NCBI RefSeq assembly: GCF_027257935.1
Contig: NZ_JANZKW010000001.1
Coordinates: 868,001 to 932,000 of the forward strand
Direction of reading: 5' to 3'
From: Chitinimonas sp. BJYL2
GTDB taxonomy: Bacteria; Pseudomonadota; Gammaproteobacteria; Burkholderiales; Chitinimonadaceae
Length of the DNA: 64,000 nucleotides
A program made the position numbers and the translations under genes. The notes beneath the pieces were generated by a model. The model was not told the origin of the DNA. It did no database searches and saw nothing but the letters and a program-made list of their open reading frames with translations. The number at the start of each line of letters is the position of its first letter. The first letter of the stretch is position 1. Positions 25,448 through 33,839 of this stretch are shown here, one piece after another.

Positions 25448-27937
25448 TTAGTTGTACCAGTAGGAGAAATTCATTCCGATGGTACGCGGACGCGACTGGA
25501 TCAGACGCACACCCATGACGCCACCTTCCTGCGCCGAGACCTCAACCCGCTTGTTGGCGAGGTTCTGCACCCACAGACCCAGCGACCAGTCATCACGGCT
25601 CATGCCCACATTGGCATTGAACAGGGTATAGGCCGGACGATAGCGCAAGGTGCTGTTGTCATCCACGCTGTCGGAACGATCCGTACCGATCTTGCCGGTA
25701 TGGCGTGCGCTCAGGCTGGCGTGCAGGTTGGTGCCGTCATCCAGCGTGGTGCTGAAGCGGGTACCGAAGTTATGTTTCCACTTGGGTGCGCCACCGAGCA
25801 CACCGCCCTTTTCCCAGGTACGGCAACCCGTGGTGTTATCCCCCACGTACATGCACTTGGTGGCGGTTTCATCCCACTTACCCTCGGTCGTGGCGGTACT
25901 GTAGCTGAACGACCAGTTGTCGTTGAGCTTGTAGCGTGCCGAGAACTCCCACCCCTGGGTGTAGGCCTTGGGGCCATTGGTCGTGCCATTGATCGGGAAG
26001 ATTTCGCCGGTGTACTGATCGCCAATGCTCTGCGAGAAGTAGGTCTGCACATCGTTCCAGTCGATGCGGTAGACGTTGGTCTCCAGATACAGCTGGCGAT
26101 CGAACAGATAGCCCTTCAGGCCCAGCTCCATATTATCGGTGGAGTCAGGCTGGTAGCTCAGCACATCCGGACGCACTTCCTTGGTCCAGCCTGCCGTCTG
26201 CGACTTGTAGGGGGTCTTGAAGCCGTTCACCCCGCCGCGGCGGAAGCCTTGCGAATAGGTGAAGTAGGCCAGCATGTCACCGGTAAGCTGGTAAGACGTG
26301 TTGAACTTGAAGTAGGACTTGCCGTTCTCGGCGGTCTTGGCGTTGTTGTAGCCGTTGGTGAAGCCGGTGTAGTCATTGATCAGCGACTTGGCCTGGTCTT
26401 CATAGTTGAAGACACGGGCACCGCCGGTGACTTGCCAGGCGTCGGTCAGGCGGTAGGTCGCCTCGCCGAACACAGCATGCTCGGTGTACGTGCTGGCCAG
26501 ATCTTCACGATAGCCTTCGTCGGTAAGACGGCCCTTTGCGCCGGTATCCACGTAGAAGAAGTCACCCGTGGTGTCCAGACCCGGCAGCATTTCCGAGAAC
26601 TTCAGGCTCTTGTCCTGCTTGGTGTAGTAGTAGCCGGCAATCCAGCTCAGCGGGCCGCTGTCCTTGGAGACCAGACGGGTCTCGTGGCTGATGCCCTCGT
26701 AGGTATTGTCGAAGGTCATGTAAGCCGAACGGCCGCTGCCTTCGCCATGCCCCATCCAGCCATAGTAGGCAAAACCCTGGTTCGCGTAATCGGCTTGGCC
26801 GGCGCGGGTATCGCGGAACTTGGAAGTGCTGGAATGCAGGCGGGCGAAGCTCAGATCCAGATCCACATCGATCGAGTCGAGCTTGAAGTCGCGGTCCGCA
26901 TATTCCTCGTAGCGGCCCAGCACCGTGCTGTCGTTCACCGCGAATGGCGTCGAGTAGCGATCCTTGTAAGGGCAAGGGTTCAGGCCGGCGCAGGCACGAT
27001 CCAGCGGCAGCAGGCTGGCGCCGGTGAGGCCATGGGCGAGCTGGCTTTGCTCGGCGTGGGCAACCAGCACCTCGAAGCCGGGCGAGACGCGCCACAGGGC
27101 CGACAGGCGGCCGCCTGACACTTCCTGGAAGTCATCGTCGGCGTACAAGTTCTGGTTGGCATTCGGCGATGGGGTCCAGGCACTGGTCTTCGAGGCCGGC
27201 GATGCTGCATCCTTGCGCCAGGGCGGATTGGACATCCGGTCGGTGTAGCCTTGCTCGTTCAGGTTGGCCAGCGAGGCGCGAAGGGCGAAGTTCTCGCCGA
27301 TAGCCTTGTTGATGACGATATCGTTATCCCAGGTAATGCCACCGGCACCCTTGGTGTGCGAGGCGCCCATGTGCGCGGAGAAGGAGTTCTTGCCCAGCTG
27401 AGGCTTGTTGGTGATGTAGCGCACCGTACCACCCAGGCTACCGGCACCATAGAGCGTGCCTTGCGGGCCAAGCAGGGTTTCGACACGCGCCACGTCCTTG
27501 ATCCGGTAGCCCATGTTCGGCAACGGGGTGTCGTCAAGGTAATAAGCCAGCGTGCTGCGGGTGAAGGACTCGAGGTTGTTGGCATTCACCGGCGAGACGT
27601 TCAGGCCGCGCACGGTAACCGAGTCAGCCAGACGGGCGCTGTTATCCGGCGCGCTGATGCCGATGCTTTGCTGGATCAGCTTCTTGGCATCGGTGATCTG
27701 CTCTTCGCGCAGCACCTGTTCACCGATGGCGGTGACGTTGTAAGGCACCTTGCTGGCCACTTGGGCACGCTTGGAGGCCGTGATCACGACCTTCTCTGCA
27801 TCGGTGTCACGCTTCTTGCCGGTCTGCGCCGCGGCCTCGGTGGGTTCAGCGGCGGTGTCCGCTGCAAATGCCGGCATGGCCAGCATCATCAATGCGGTAC
27901 CGACAGCACCGGCGACGGGTTTGAGGTTGAACTGCAT
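25448..27937 (-). CDS. TonB-dependent outer-membrane receptor (third, LysR-linked)
   Basis: An 829-residue outer-membrane receptor of a different subtype from the tandem pair. It has a signal peptide ending MLAMPAFAA, a TonB-box region EKVVITASKRAQ, a plug with SVTVRGLNVSPVNANNL and VARVETLLGPQGTLYGAGSL, and a barrel ending in an aromatic strand, MNFSYWYN. The plug pattern (YYLDDTPL, GPQGTLYGAGS) is the one common in sphingomonad and oligotroph receptors for varied organic substrates. It is transcribed divergently from a LysR regulator across 360 bases, so that regulator probably controls it. Substrate unknown; no operator like those of the tandem receptors is seen upstream. Confidence 0.94.
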   Translation of the reverse strand: MQFNLKPVAGAVGTALMMLAMPAFAADTAAEPTEAAAQTGKKRDTDAEKVVITASKRAQVASKVPYNVTAIGEQVLREEQITDAKKLIQQSIGISAPDNSARLADSVTVRGLNVSPVNANNLESFTRSTLAYYLDDTPLPNMGYRIKDVARVETLLGPQGTLYGAGSLGGTVRYITNKPQLGKNSFSAHMGASHTKGAGGITWDNDIVINKAIGENFALRASLANLNEQGYTDRMSNPPWRKDAASPASKTSAWTPSPNANQNLYADDDFQEVSGGRLSALWRVSPGFEVLVAHAEQSQLAHGLTGASLLPLDRACAGLNPCPYKDRYSTPFAVNDSTVLGRYEEYADRDFKLDSIDVDLDLSFARLHSSTSKFRDTRAGQADYANQGFAYYGWMGHGEGSGRSAYMTFDNTYEGISHETRLVSKDSGPLSWIAGYYYTKQDKSLKFSEMLPGLDTTGDFFYVDTGAKGRLTDEGYREDLASTYTEHAVFGEATYRLTDAWQVTGGARVFNYEDQAKSLINDYTGFTNGYNNAKTAENGKSYFKFNTSYQLTGDMLAYFTYSQGFRRGGVNGFKTPYKSQTAGWTKEVRPDVLSYQPDSTDNMELGLKGYLFDRQLYLETNVYRIDWNDVQTYFSQSIGDQYTGEIFPINGTTNGPKAYTQGWEFSARYKLNDNWSFSYSTATTEGKWDETATKCMYVGDNTTGCRTWEKGGVLGGAPKWKHNFGTRFSTTLDDGTNLHASLSARHTGKIGTDRSDSVDDNSTLRYRPAYTLFNANVGMSRDDWSLGLWVQNLANKRVEVSAQEGGVMGVRLIQSRPRTIGMNFSYWYN

Positions 27938-28297
27938 GTGTCTGCTCCTGTTAAAGGTCGTTTACGTATGGCAGTGAAGAAACCTGGGTGGCCGACCGGA
28001 AAGCGCTGTGTCGCGACACCATGGGCTGCAATCTCGGATCAAATCGCCGCCATCACGACTGAGATTTCCTTTTTAGTCCATGCCAATTAGTTATGGATTT
28101 GCGACATCCCCGCAGGTTTGCATGGCTGTGACAGCCCGCTACACTGCGTCCGATACGCTGCAGAATATATCCAAAGGCCCGTGATATCAGGCCGCAGCCC
28201 GGAGGAGCCGCGTGTCTACCCCGATGTTTTTATCGCTACCGGGGTGGGACATGAATGTGAGTTAAACCCGGTTTTCCACTCAGGAAACGTTGCAACG
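27938..28297. promoter_or_regulatory. 360-base divergent regulatory gap
   Basis: This gap separates the third TonB receptor (leftward) from the LysR regulator (rightward) and contains no convincing gene; an in-frame extension of the LysR frame to 28118 lacks a good ribosome site. An AT-rich stretch around 28060-28105 is the likeliest promoter and LysR-binding region, but I could not define an exact site. Confidence 0.5.
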
Positions 28298-29206
28298 ATG
28301 AGTCGCTTGAATCCGCTGGACCTGTTACTGGAAATCGATGCCGCAGGCAGTCTGTCGATCACGGCCGCCCGTCTGGGTAAAACCGTCTCGGCCATTTCCA
28401 AGATGCTCACGGCACTGGAGCAGCAGCTCGGCTGCGCTCTGGTGGATCGCCAGGCCAGGCCCCTGCGGCTGACGGATGCCGGCCTCGTCTATCTGGATGC
28501 CGCCCGTCGCATCCGTGACGCGCTGGGCGAGACCGAAGACCGGCTTGCCACCGAGCGGGGCCACCCCTCTGGCCGCCTGCGCATCACCACGTCCGTGTTG
28601 TTCGGCACGGCGGCGCTGGCTCACTATGTGCACACCTTTCATCAGCGCTTCCCCGACGTGAAAGTCGAAGTATCGCTCTCTGACGACTACGTGGATCTGG
28701 CACGAACCGACTTCGATCTGGCCATCCGCCATGAGCAACGCGGTGGCGGCCAATGGATTGCCCGCCCCCTGTGCGACAACAGCGCCTGGCTTTGCGCCAG
28801 CCCGGATTACCTTGCCCGCGCGGGCATGCCGGAACACCCGGACAACCTCGACCAGCACGCCATGCTGGTCTACCACTATCCCAGTCTGGACACCCGCTGG
28901 GTGCTGACGCATGCAGGCGAGCAGCGCTTGATCGAACCGCGGGCCGCACTGGAGAGCGATAGCAACGATTTCCTGATTACCCTGGCGCTGGCTGGCGACG
29001 GCGTGCTGGCTTGCCCCGGCTGGAGCGTGGCGCACCATGTCCGCAATGGCCGTTTACGGCGCTGCCTGAGCCAGTGGCACTTCTCCAGCGAGAGCTATGG
29101 TGATGACCAGCTCTGGGCGGTGTATCCCTCCAGTTCTCGCGGCACGGCCAAGGTGCAGCAATTCATCGATGGCTTGCGCGATCACCTCGCCCAGGTACTG
29201 CGCTGA
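28298..29206 (+). CDS. LysR-family transcriptional regulator
   Basis: A 302-residue regulator. The N-terminal winged HTH (about residues 1-62) reads LDLLLEIDAAGSLSITAARLGKTVSAISKMLTALEQQLG in two continuous helices plus recognition helix, followed by the linker helix and a periplasmic-binding-like effector domain (GRLRITTSVLFG onward). I chose ATG 28298 because the LysR domain starts there; upstream codons of the longer frame do not resemble the family. It is divergent from the third TonB receptor gene, a classical LysR target layout. The stop overlaps the next ATG as TGATG, so the secreted protein that follows is co-transcribed. Confidence 0.92.
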   Translation: MSRLNPLDLLLEIDAAGSLSITAARLGKTVSAISKMLTALEQQLGCALVDRQARPLRLTDAGLVYLDAARRIRDALGETEDRLATERGHPSGRLRITTSVLFGTAALAHYVHTFHQRFPDVKVEVSLSDDYVDLARTDFDLAIRHEQRGGGQWIARPLCDNSAWLCASPDYLARAGMPEHPDNLDQHAMLVYHYPSLDTRWVLTHAGEQRLIEPRAALESDSNDFLITLALAGDGVLACPGWSVAHHVRNGRLRRCLSQWHFSSESYGDDQLWAVYPSSSRGTAKVQQFIDGLRDHLAQVLR

Positions 29207-30507
29207 TGACCCGCCTGCTCACGCTGCTGTGCGCCGCGAGTCTGCTGGCGACAGGCCAGGCAGAACCGCTACCCGAGCAGCGCTGGTCGCCCGCTGCGCT
29301 GCAATCCCTGCAAGCGAGCGCAATCCGCGATCCCTTCACCGCGCATAGCGTCGAGCGCGCCCGCCGTGCCGAGGAAGTGGCGCGCGTGCGTGCCACGCTG
29401 GCATTGCCCGCCGGACCCGAGCGCGATGCCGCACTGCCGGGAGCCCTCTACGCCATCGGACTGTTCCATCTCGATCCCGCCCCGGCCTTGCCGGCCTTGC
29501 TGGCATCCCTCAAGCGCCTGCCCAGCCAGCCTGTCGACGCTCAGCGGGCACTGCTGAGCGCGGCCTACCGCTTTTATCCGCAAGCGAGCCGGCCGGCACT
29601 CAAACGCCTGCTACCCCGGCTGACCACCCCGCGGGAATTTGCGATAGCCGCCTACGCCATCCTGGCAGCCCGGCCTCAAGAGCACGACTGGCTGATGGCT
29701 CAGCTACGCCAGGCGTTTCCTGATTGGCAAAACGAGCCGCGCCTGTTTGCCTTGGCAACACGCTTGACGACCCGCCCAGCGCCTCGGCCGCCGCTGGCAG
29801 ACTTGCTTGCGGCACCACTGACACCGGGCTATCCGGTGGTATTCAGCCTGCAGCGCCAGGACCGCCGCCATCCGGGACTGGTGATGGTGCGCGGGGCAGA
29901 TGGCCGCTTTGTCAGGGAGGCCGATGGCAACCTCTTCCACCGCCCGCAACTGGCCTTGGCCAGCAGCAATCTGCCCGGCACGATCACCCTCGGCAACTCT
30001 CCACAGGGCATCTACACGATCGTGGGCAGCGGTACCGCCGACAACCCTTGGATCGGACCGACGCCGTATCTGGAGTCGAAAGTCCCCATCGAGGCCTCGC
30101 TGGCCGAGTTCGCACACCGTCCAGTCGAAGGCGAGTGGCGCCTGGATCATTATCTGGCGTGGCTGCCACCAAGCTGGCGGGACTATTTACCGATCCGGGA
30201 AGCCTGGTTGGCGGGGCGGGCGGGCCGGAGTGAAATGCTGATGCATGGCACCACCATCTCGCCGGACTACTATGCCGGCACGAGTTGGTATCCTGGTACG
30301 CCGTCGGCGGGTTGTCTGGTGGCATCCGAATACTGGGGACCGGATGGCACCCTCATGCACAGCGATCAGCTGGCGCTGCTGAAGGCGTTCACCCGCCAGG
30401 GGCAGGATCGGGGATATCTGGTCGTGGTGGAGCTGGATACCCAAGCCGCCCCGGTCAGCCTTGCCGAAGTGCTTCCTGTCATCAGTGCTGTAGAGGCACG
30501 CCGCTAG
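29206..30507 (+). CDS. Secreted protein of unknown family with L,D-transpeptidase-like HG...SAGC motif
   Basis: A 433-residue exported protein with a clear signal peptide (MTRLLTLLCAASLLATGQA). I do not recognise a named family for the whole. The first 200 residues are Ala/Leu/Pro-rich and probably helical repeats. The C-terminal part contains LGNSPQGIYTIVGSGT and then MHGTTISPDYY followed by GTPSAGCLVASE. The spacing of His (about 347) and Cys (about 370) and the S-x-G-C context resemble the YkuD L,D-transpeptidase active site. It may act on peptidoglycan in the periplasm, which would fit the amidase gene that follows. The gene overlaps the LysR stop. Functional assignment is tentative. Confidence 0.72.
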   Translation: MTRLLTLLCAASLLATGQAEPLPEQRWSPAALQSLQASAIRDPFTAHSVERARRAEEVARVRATLALPAGPERDAALPGALYAIGLFHLDPAPALPALLASLKRLPSQPVDAQRALLSAAYRFYPQASRPALKRLLPRLTTPREFAIAAYAILAARPQEHDWLMAQLRQAFPDWQNEPRLFALATRLTTRPAPRPPLADLLAAPLTPGYPVVFSLQRQDRRHPGLVMVRGADGRFVREADGNLFHRPQLALASSNLPGTITLGNSPQGIYTIVGSGTADNPWIGPTPYLESKVPIEASLAEFAHRPVEGEWRLDHYLAWLPPSWRDYLPIREAWLAGRAGRSEMLMHGTTISPDYYAGTSWYPGTPSAGCLVASEYWGPDGTLMHSDQLALLKAFTRQGQDRGYLVVVELDTQAAPVSLAEVLPVISAVEARR

Positions 30508-30586
30508 CAGCCTGCAAACGCCAAGCCCGATGACACCCCTCACCCCAAGCTATGGGCGCCCGCGCAGCTTTCATTGGTAGCGCGCG

Positions 30587-30630
30587 CCCCGGTCTCGCTA
30601 GGCTGCACCATCCGTCCGACCGGGGTTTTT
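30587..30630 (+). terminator. Terminator-like hairpin abutting the amidase start
   Basis: An eight-base perfect stem CCCCGGTC/GACCGGGG with a 23-base loop is followed by five T, ending two bases before the amidase ATG at 30633. It may end the upstream transcript, or act as an attenuator that also hides the GGGG ribosome-site candidate. Confidence 0.5.
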
Positions 30631-30632
30631 GC

Positions 30633-32288
30633 ATGGCCCGCCAACAACAGTTTCCTTGCCTAGTGCTGCCTTGCCTAGTGCTGCTCACCCTGGGCCTGCT
30701 GCCCGCCGGGGCCGAACCGCTATCCGGTCCTGCTGCCCCGCCTATCGAGCTGGGCGTCGGCCGACCTGCCGCGGTCAGTGCCATCACCACCAGCGACGCC
30801 GCCGCACTGGCGGCAGCATTTCGGCGCGCCTATGTGCGCTATCCGCGCTTGCCCGCTGGCAGCCTCGAAGCGCTGGCGTTCACCGCAAGTCGCTGGCAGC
30901 ACCGCCTCCCGGGACCCGCCACCGAACGCCACCATGGCATGCCAGCCGGCATCGGCGTCTTCGGTCTGCACGATGGCAGCAGTGCGGTCTACGCAGACAC
31001 GCTGAGCCAGGTCGCCACAGTGGCGGGCACCCGCCCTGCAGCCATGCTGGCCGATCTGCCGACCTATGTGGAGGCCGTTGCGGCCTGGCTGGATAGGCAA
31101 CTGACGGGTGACACACCCCGGGTCGAAACCCTGACCCCGGCATTCGCAACGCTGAGCGGGATTGTGGCCGGCACACCAGCCAACGACTACGCACGCCAGA
31201 GTCATGCCTATTCCGCCCTGCTGGTACTCGCACGCGGCGTAGACAGCGAAACCATCCGTATTGCTGCCCGGCCGATCGACTGGTCGCGTGCATTCAACCC
31301 CGCCACGCTGCAGCTGCTGCGCGCACCACAGGTCCAGCTGAGGCTGGACACGCCGACGCAGCCTCCTGCGCTGGCAGCCATGGAAACGCCTGTCGATTAC
31401 CCTGAAGCACTGTGGTCGCCCACCAACAACTTCAGCAGCCGCGCAGGCAGCCGCATCAGCCATATCGTGGTCCACACCACCCAAGGGGCCTATAGCGGGA
31501 GCATTGCCTGGCTGGCCAATCCGGTCTCGCAGGTCTCGGCCCATTATGTGATCCGCAGTGCGGACGGCCAGATCACCCAGATGGTGCGGGAGGCAGACAA
31601 AGCCTGGCACGCGGCCAGTGCCAACGCCTACACCATCGGCATCGAGCATGAAGGCTTTGTGGATAATCCCAGCTGGTATACCGCAGCGATGTATCAGGCC
31701 TCGGCCAGACTGGGCCGGTCGATCTGCGTGCGCCATGCCATCGACTGCCAGCGTGCCTATGTGGGCATGGGCTGGCACAAGGTAGTCACCCTGCCCGGCA
31801 ACCTGACCATCAAGGGCCATCAGCACTATCCCGACCAGACGCATACGGACCCCGGCACGCACTGGGACTGGCCGCGCTATTACAGCCTGCTCACCGATGG
31901 TGCGGCCCTGCCGCTCAATCAGGCACCGCTGGCGCGGCTGTCGGTCAGTTGCAGCGAACGCAGTTGCACAGCCGATGCCAAGCAAAGTAGCGATGAGGAT
32001 GGTTGGCTCAGCCAGTACGCCTGGCAATGGGGCGATGGCAGCGACACAAGGAGCGAAGCGGCGACACAGTCCCATCACTTTGCTGCCGACGGCAGCTACA
32101 AGATCGTCCTGACCATTACGGACGATCGCGGCCAGACCGCCAGTGCCGAACAACTGGTCACGTTGAAGGGCGCCCCGCCCGCACCACCACCCGCCGGCAA
32201 GGGCGGCGGCGGGGCAGTATCGCCGCTGATGCTGTTGCTGCTGGCCGGTACCTGCGTGGCGTTGCGCCGCGTTCGCAAGCCGCAATGA
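30633..32288 (+). CDS. Secreted N-acetylmuramoyl-L-alanine amidase with PKD domain and GlyGly-CTERM tail
   Basis: A 551-residue exported protein. After a signal peptide (to about residue 26) and a roughly 240-residue N-terminal region comes an Amidase_2 domain: ISHIVVHTTQGAYSGSIAWL (zinc His about 279), VSAHYVIRSADGQITQMV, AYTIGIEHEGF and IKGHQHYPDQTHTDPG. These give the zinc ligands of peptidoglycan amidases. A PKD domain with YAWQWGDGSDT follows (about 430-515). The C-terminus is a Pro/Gly linker, GGGGAVSPLMLLLLAGTCV and a basic RRVRKPQ end, the tripartite GlyGly-CTERM sorting signal. The next gene is the matching rhombosortase, overlapping as ATGA. Start chosen at the ATG giving the signal peptide; an upstream ATG at 30552 has no ribosome site. 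Confidence 0.9.
   Translation: MARQQQFPCLVLPCLVLLTLGLLPAGAEPLSGPAAPPIELGVGRPAAVSAITTSDAAALAAAFRRAYVRYPRLPAGSLEALAFTASRWQHRLPGPATERHHGMPAGIGVFGLHDGSSAVYADTLSQVATVAGTRPAAMLADLPTYVEAVAAWLDRQLTGDTPRVETLTPAFATLSGIVAGTPANDYARQSHAYSALLVLARGVDSETIRIAARPIDWSRAFNPATLQLLRAPQVQLRLDTPTQPPALAAMETPVDYPEALWSPTNNFSSRAGSRISHIVVHTTQGAYSGSIAWLANPVSQVSAHYVIRSADGQITQMVREADKAWHAASANAYTIGIEHEGFVDNPSWYTAAMYQASARLGRSICVRHAIDCQRAYVGMGWHKVVTLPGNLTIKGHQHYPDQTHTDPGTHWDWPRYYSLLTDGAALPLNQAPLARLSVSCSERSCTADAKQSSDEDGWLSQYAWQWGDGSDTRSEAATQSHHFAADGSYKIVLTITDDRGQTASAEQLVTLKGAPPAPPPAGKGGGGAVSPLMLLLLAGTCVALRRVRKPQ
30654..30683. repeat. Perfect 15-base tandem duplication in the amidase signal peptide
   Basis: The unit CCTTGCCTAGTGCTG occurs twice in direct succession. 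It encodes a doubled Pro-Cys-Leu-Val-Leu segment and lengthens the hydrophobic core of the signal peptide by five residues without breaking the frame. Confidence 0.85.
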
Positions 32289-32896
32289 AACCCGCAGCCC
32301 CCGCTACCACAAGCGCCATCGCATGCCTGGTGCTGATCGGGCTACTACCGCTTTTGCCCGCCAGCACGCAGGCCCTGCTGCGCTTTGAACGCGCCGCCTT
32401 GCTGCAGGGTGAATACTGGCGCCTGCTCAGCGGCCCCTTGCTGCATGCCGACCTGCTGCACGCCTGCGCCAATGGGGTCGGGCTGGTCCTGCTGCTGGTA
32501 TTGGCACGACGCAGCAATCTGCCCGTCACGCCGTGGCTGCTGCCCGGGCTGTGCGTGGGGAGCAGTGTCTTGCTCCTGCTCGACAGCACGGTCAGCTGGA
32601 TGGTCGGCCTGTCGGGTCCATTGCATGGCCTGGCAGCCTGGCTGCTGATCGCACTGTACCGTCACGGCCAGCGCGCGACGGCACTGATGCTGCTTACCTT
32701 GTTGCTCGGCAAGGTCTGGCTCGAACTCAGCCAGACCCTGCCCGCCCCGACATGGCTGAGCGTGCCCCTCTTGCCCGAAGCCCATGTGGCCGGCCTGCTG
32801 GCCGGGCTGCTAATGGGTGCGGCCGGCACGGCCCTCAACCACCTGTTCCGCCTCTTTCGTCCGCCTGCGCAATGTGCTGCGCGGCCCCAACCCTGA
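32285..32896 (+). CDS. rrtA: Rhombosortase (GlyGly-CTERM intramembrane serine protease)
   Basis: A 203-residue membrane protein with about six spans, belonging to the rhomboid-like rhombosortase family. Features are LLQGEYWRLLSGPLLHADLL, the HACANG helix, the serine motif VGLSGPLHGLAAWLL (catalytic Ser in GLSG) and the late-helix histidine in EAHVAGLLAGLLMG. The length fits rhombosortases (about 200 residues) rather than larger rhomboids. It starts within the amidase stop codon (ATGA). Known rhombosortases cut GlyGly-CTERM proteins in the inner membrane, allowing export or surface anchoring, so the amidase next door is its evident substrate; others may be encoded elsewhere. Confidence 0.9.
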   Translation: MKPAAPATTSAIACLVLIGLLPLLPASTQALLRFERAALLQGEYWRLLSGPLLHADLLHACANGVGLVLLLVLARRSNLPVTPWLLPGLCVGSSVLLLLDSTVSWMVGLSGPLHGLAAWLLIALYRHGQRATALMLLTLLLGKVWLELSQTLPAPTWLSVPLLPEAHVAGLLAGLLMGAAGTALNHLFRLFRPPAQCAARPQP

Positions 32897-32907
32897 AAGT
32901 GCTCTCC

Positions 32908-33828
32908 ATGCGTCTGATTACTGATGCCGATGTTGCCCGTGTCCTGAACCTGCCCGATGCGATTGCTGCGCTGCATGCTGCCTTTACCCAGTTTGGCGAG
33001 GGGGCCGGCGCCGTGCTGGCGCGCAACCGCGCAACGGCCAGCCATGCCGGTGCCAGTGTCACGATCAGCGCCATGGGCGCGGCACTGCCCGCCAGCGATG
33101 TGGTGGGCACCAAGGTGTACCCCACGGTCAACGGCCAGTTCGAGTTCGTGATCAATCTGTTCTCCGCCGCAACCGGCGCTCCCTTGGCCACCCTGGCCGC
33201 CAACGAGCTGACCCGTCAGCGCACCGCCGCCACCACCGCCGTCGCAGCGCGCGCACTGGTCCGGCCGGCAGCGCAAGTACTGGCGATCTTCGGTGCCGGT
33301 ACCCAGGCGCGCGCCCATGCGGAAGCCCTGCTGCTGGTCCATCCATTCAGCCGGGTGCTGGTTTGTGCGCGCAGTGGTGGCGAGGCCTTCGCCGCCGAGC
33401 TGCAGGCCCGCACTGGCGTGCCCGTCAACGCAGTATCCGCCGCCACAGCAGCGTCAACCGCGGACGTGATCGTGACCTGTACGCGCGCCAGCGAGCCGCT
33501 GTTCGAGGGCGGGCTGGTGAAACCGGGTACGCTGGTCTGCGCCGTGGGCTCCAGCAAGCCGGTTGCACGGGAGCTGGACGACACCTTGCTCAGCCAGGCG
33601 GGACGTATCGTCGTTGAGTGGCTACCCGCTGCACAGAGCGAGGCAGGCGAGTTCGTCCGGGCTGGCGCCGGGGTGATCGACCCGGCCAAGGTGGTGGAAC
33701 TCGGCACGCTGCTGGCGCAGCCAGCGGTAGCCGACGATCAGGCCATCGTGGTCTACAAGAGCGTCGGCATCGGTCTTGAAGACATTGCCCTCGCCAAGCT
33801 GGTTTACGACCGGCTGCAGGCGGCTTAG
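32908..33828 (+). CDS. Ornithine cyclodeaminase / mu-crystallin family protein
   Basis: A 306-residue NAD(P)-binding enzyme. Segments KVYPTVNGQFEFVINLFSAATGAPLA, LTRQRTAATTAVAARALVRP and the Rossmann turn AIFGAGTQARAHAEAL, followed by VDVIVTCTRA-like ADVIVTCTRASEPLF, define the OCD/mu-crystallin family. Members include ornithine cyclodeaminase, alanine dehydrogenase and imine reductases, so the substrate cannot be named. It begins 11 bases after the rhombosortase stop, and the dehydrogenase follows after another 11, so it may share an operon with that D-2-hydroxyacid oxidising enzyme and link amino acid and 2-oxo acid metabolism. Upstream in-frame codons overlap the rhombosortase and are excluded. 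Confidence 0.88.
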   Translation: MRLITDADVARVLNLPDAIAALHAAFTQFGEGAGAVLARNRATASHAGASVTISAMGAALPASDVVGTKVYPTVNGQFEFVINLFSAATGAPLATLAANELTRQRTAATTAVAARALVRPAAQVLAIFGAGTQARAHAEALLLVHPFSRVLVCARSGGEAFAAELQARTGVPVNAVSAATAASTADVIVTCTRASEPLFEGGLVKPGTLVCAVGSSKPVARELDDTLLSQAGRIVVEWLPAAQSEAGEFVRAGAGVIDPAKVVELGTLLAQPAVADDQAIVVYKSVGIGLEDIALAKLVYDRLQAA

Positions 33829-33839
33829 CCTAGACGGCC

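Noticed and set aside
25430-27118. 562-codon open frame opposite the third TonB receptor
   Set aside because: It is a shadow of the receptor gene; its residues show no domain and the receptor is intact.
30720-32285. 521-codon frame opposite the amidase gene
   Set aside because: It is a shadow of the Amidase_2/PKD protein, whose domains, signal peptide and sorting tail are all in the plus-strand frame.
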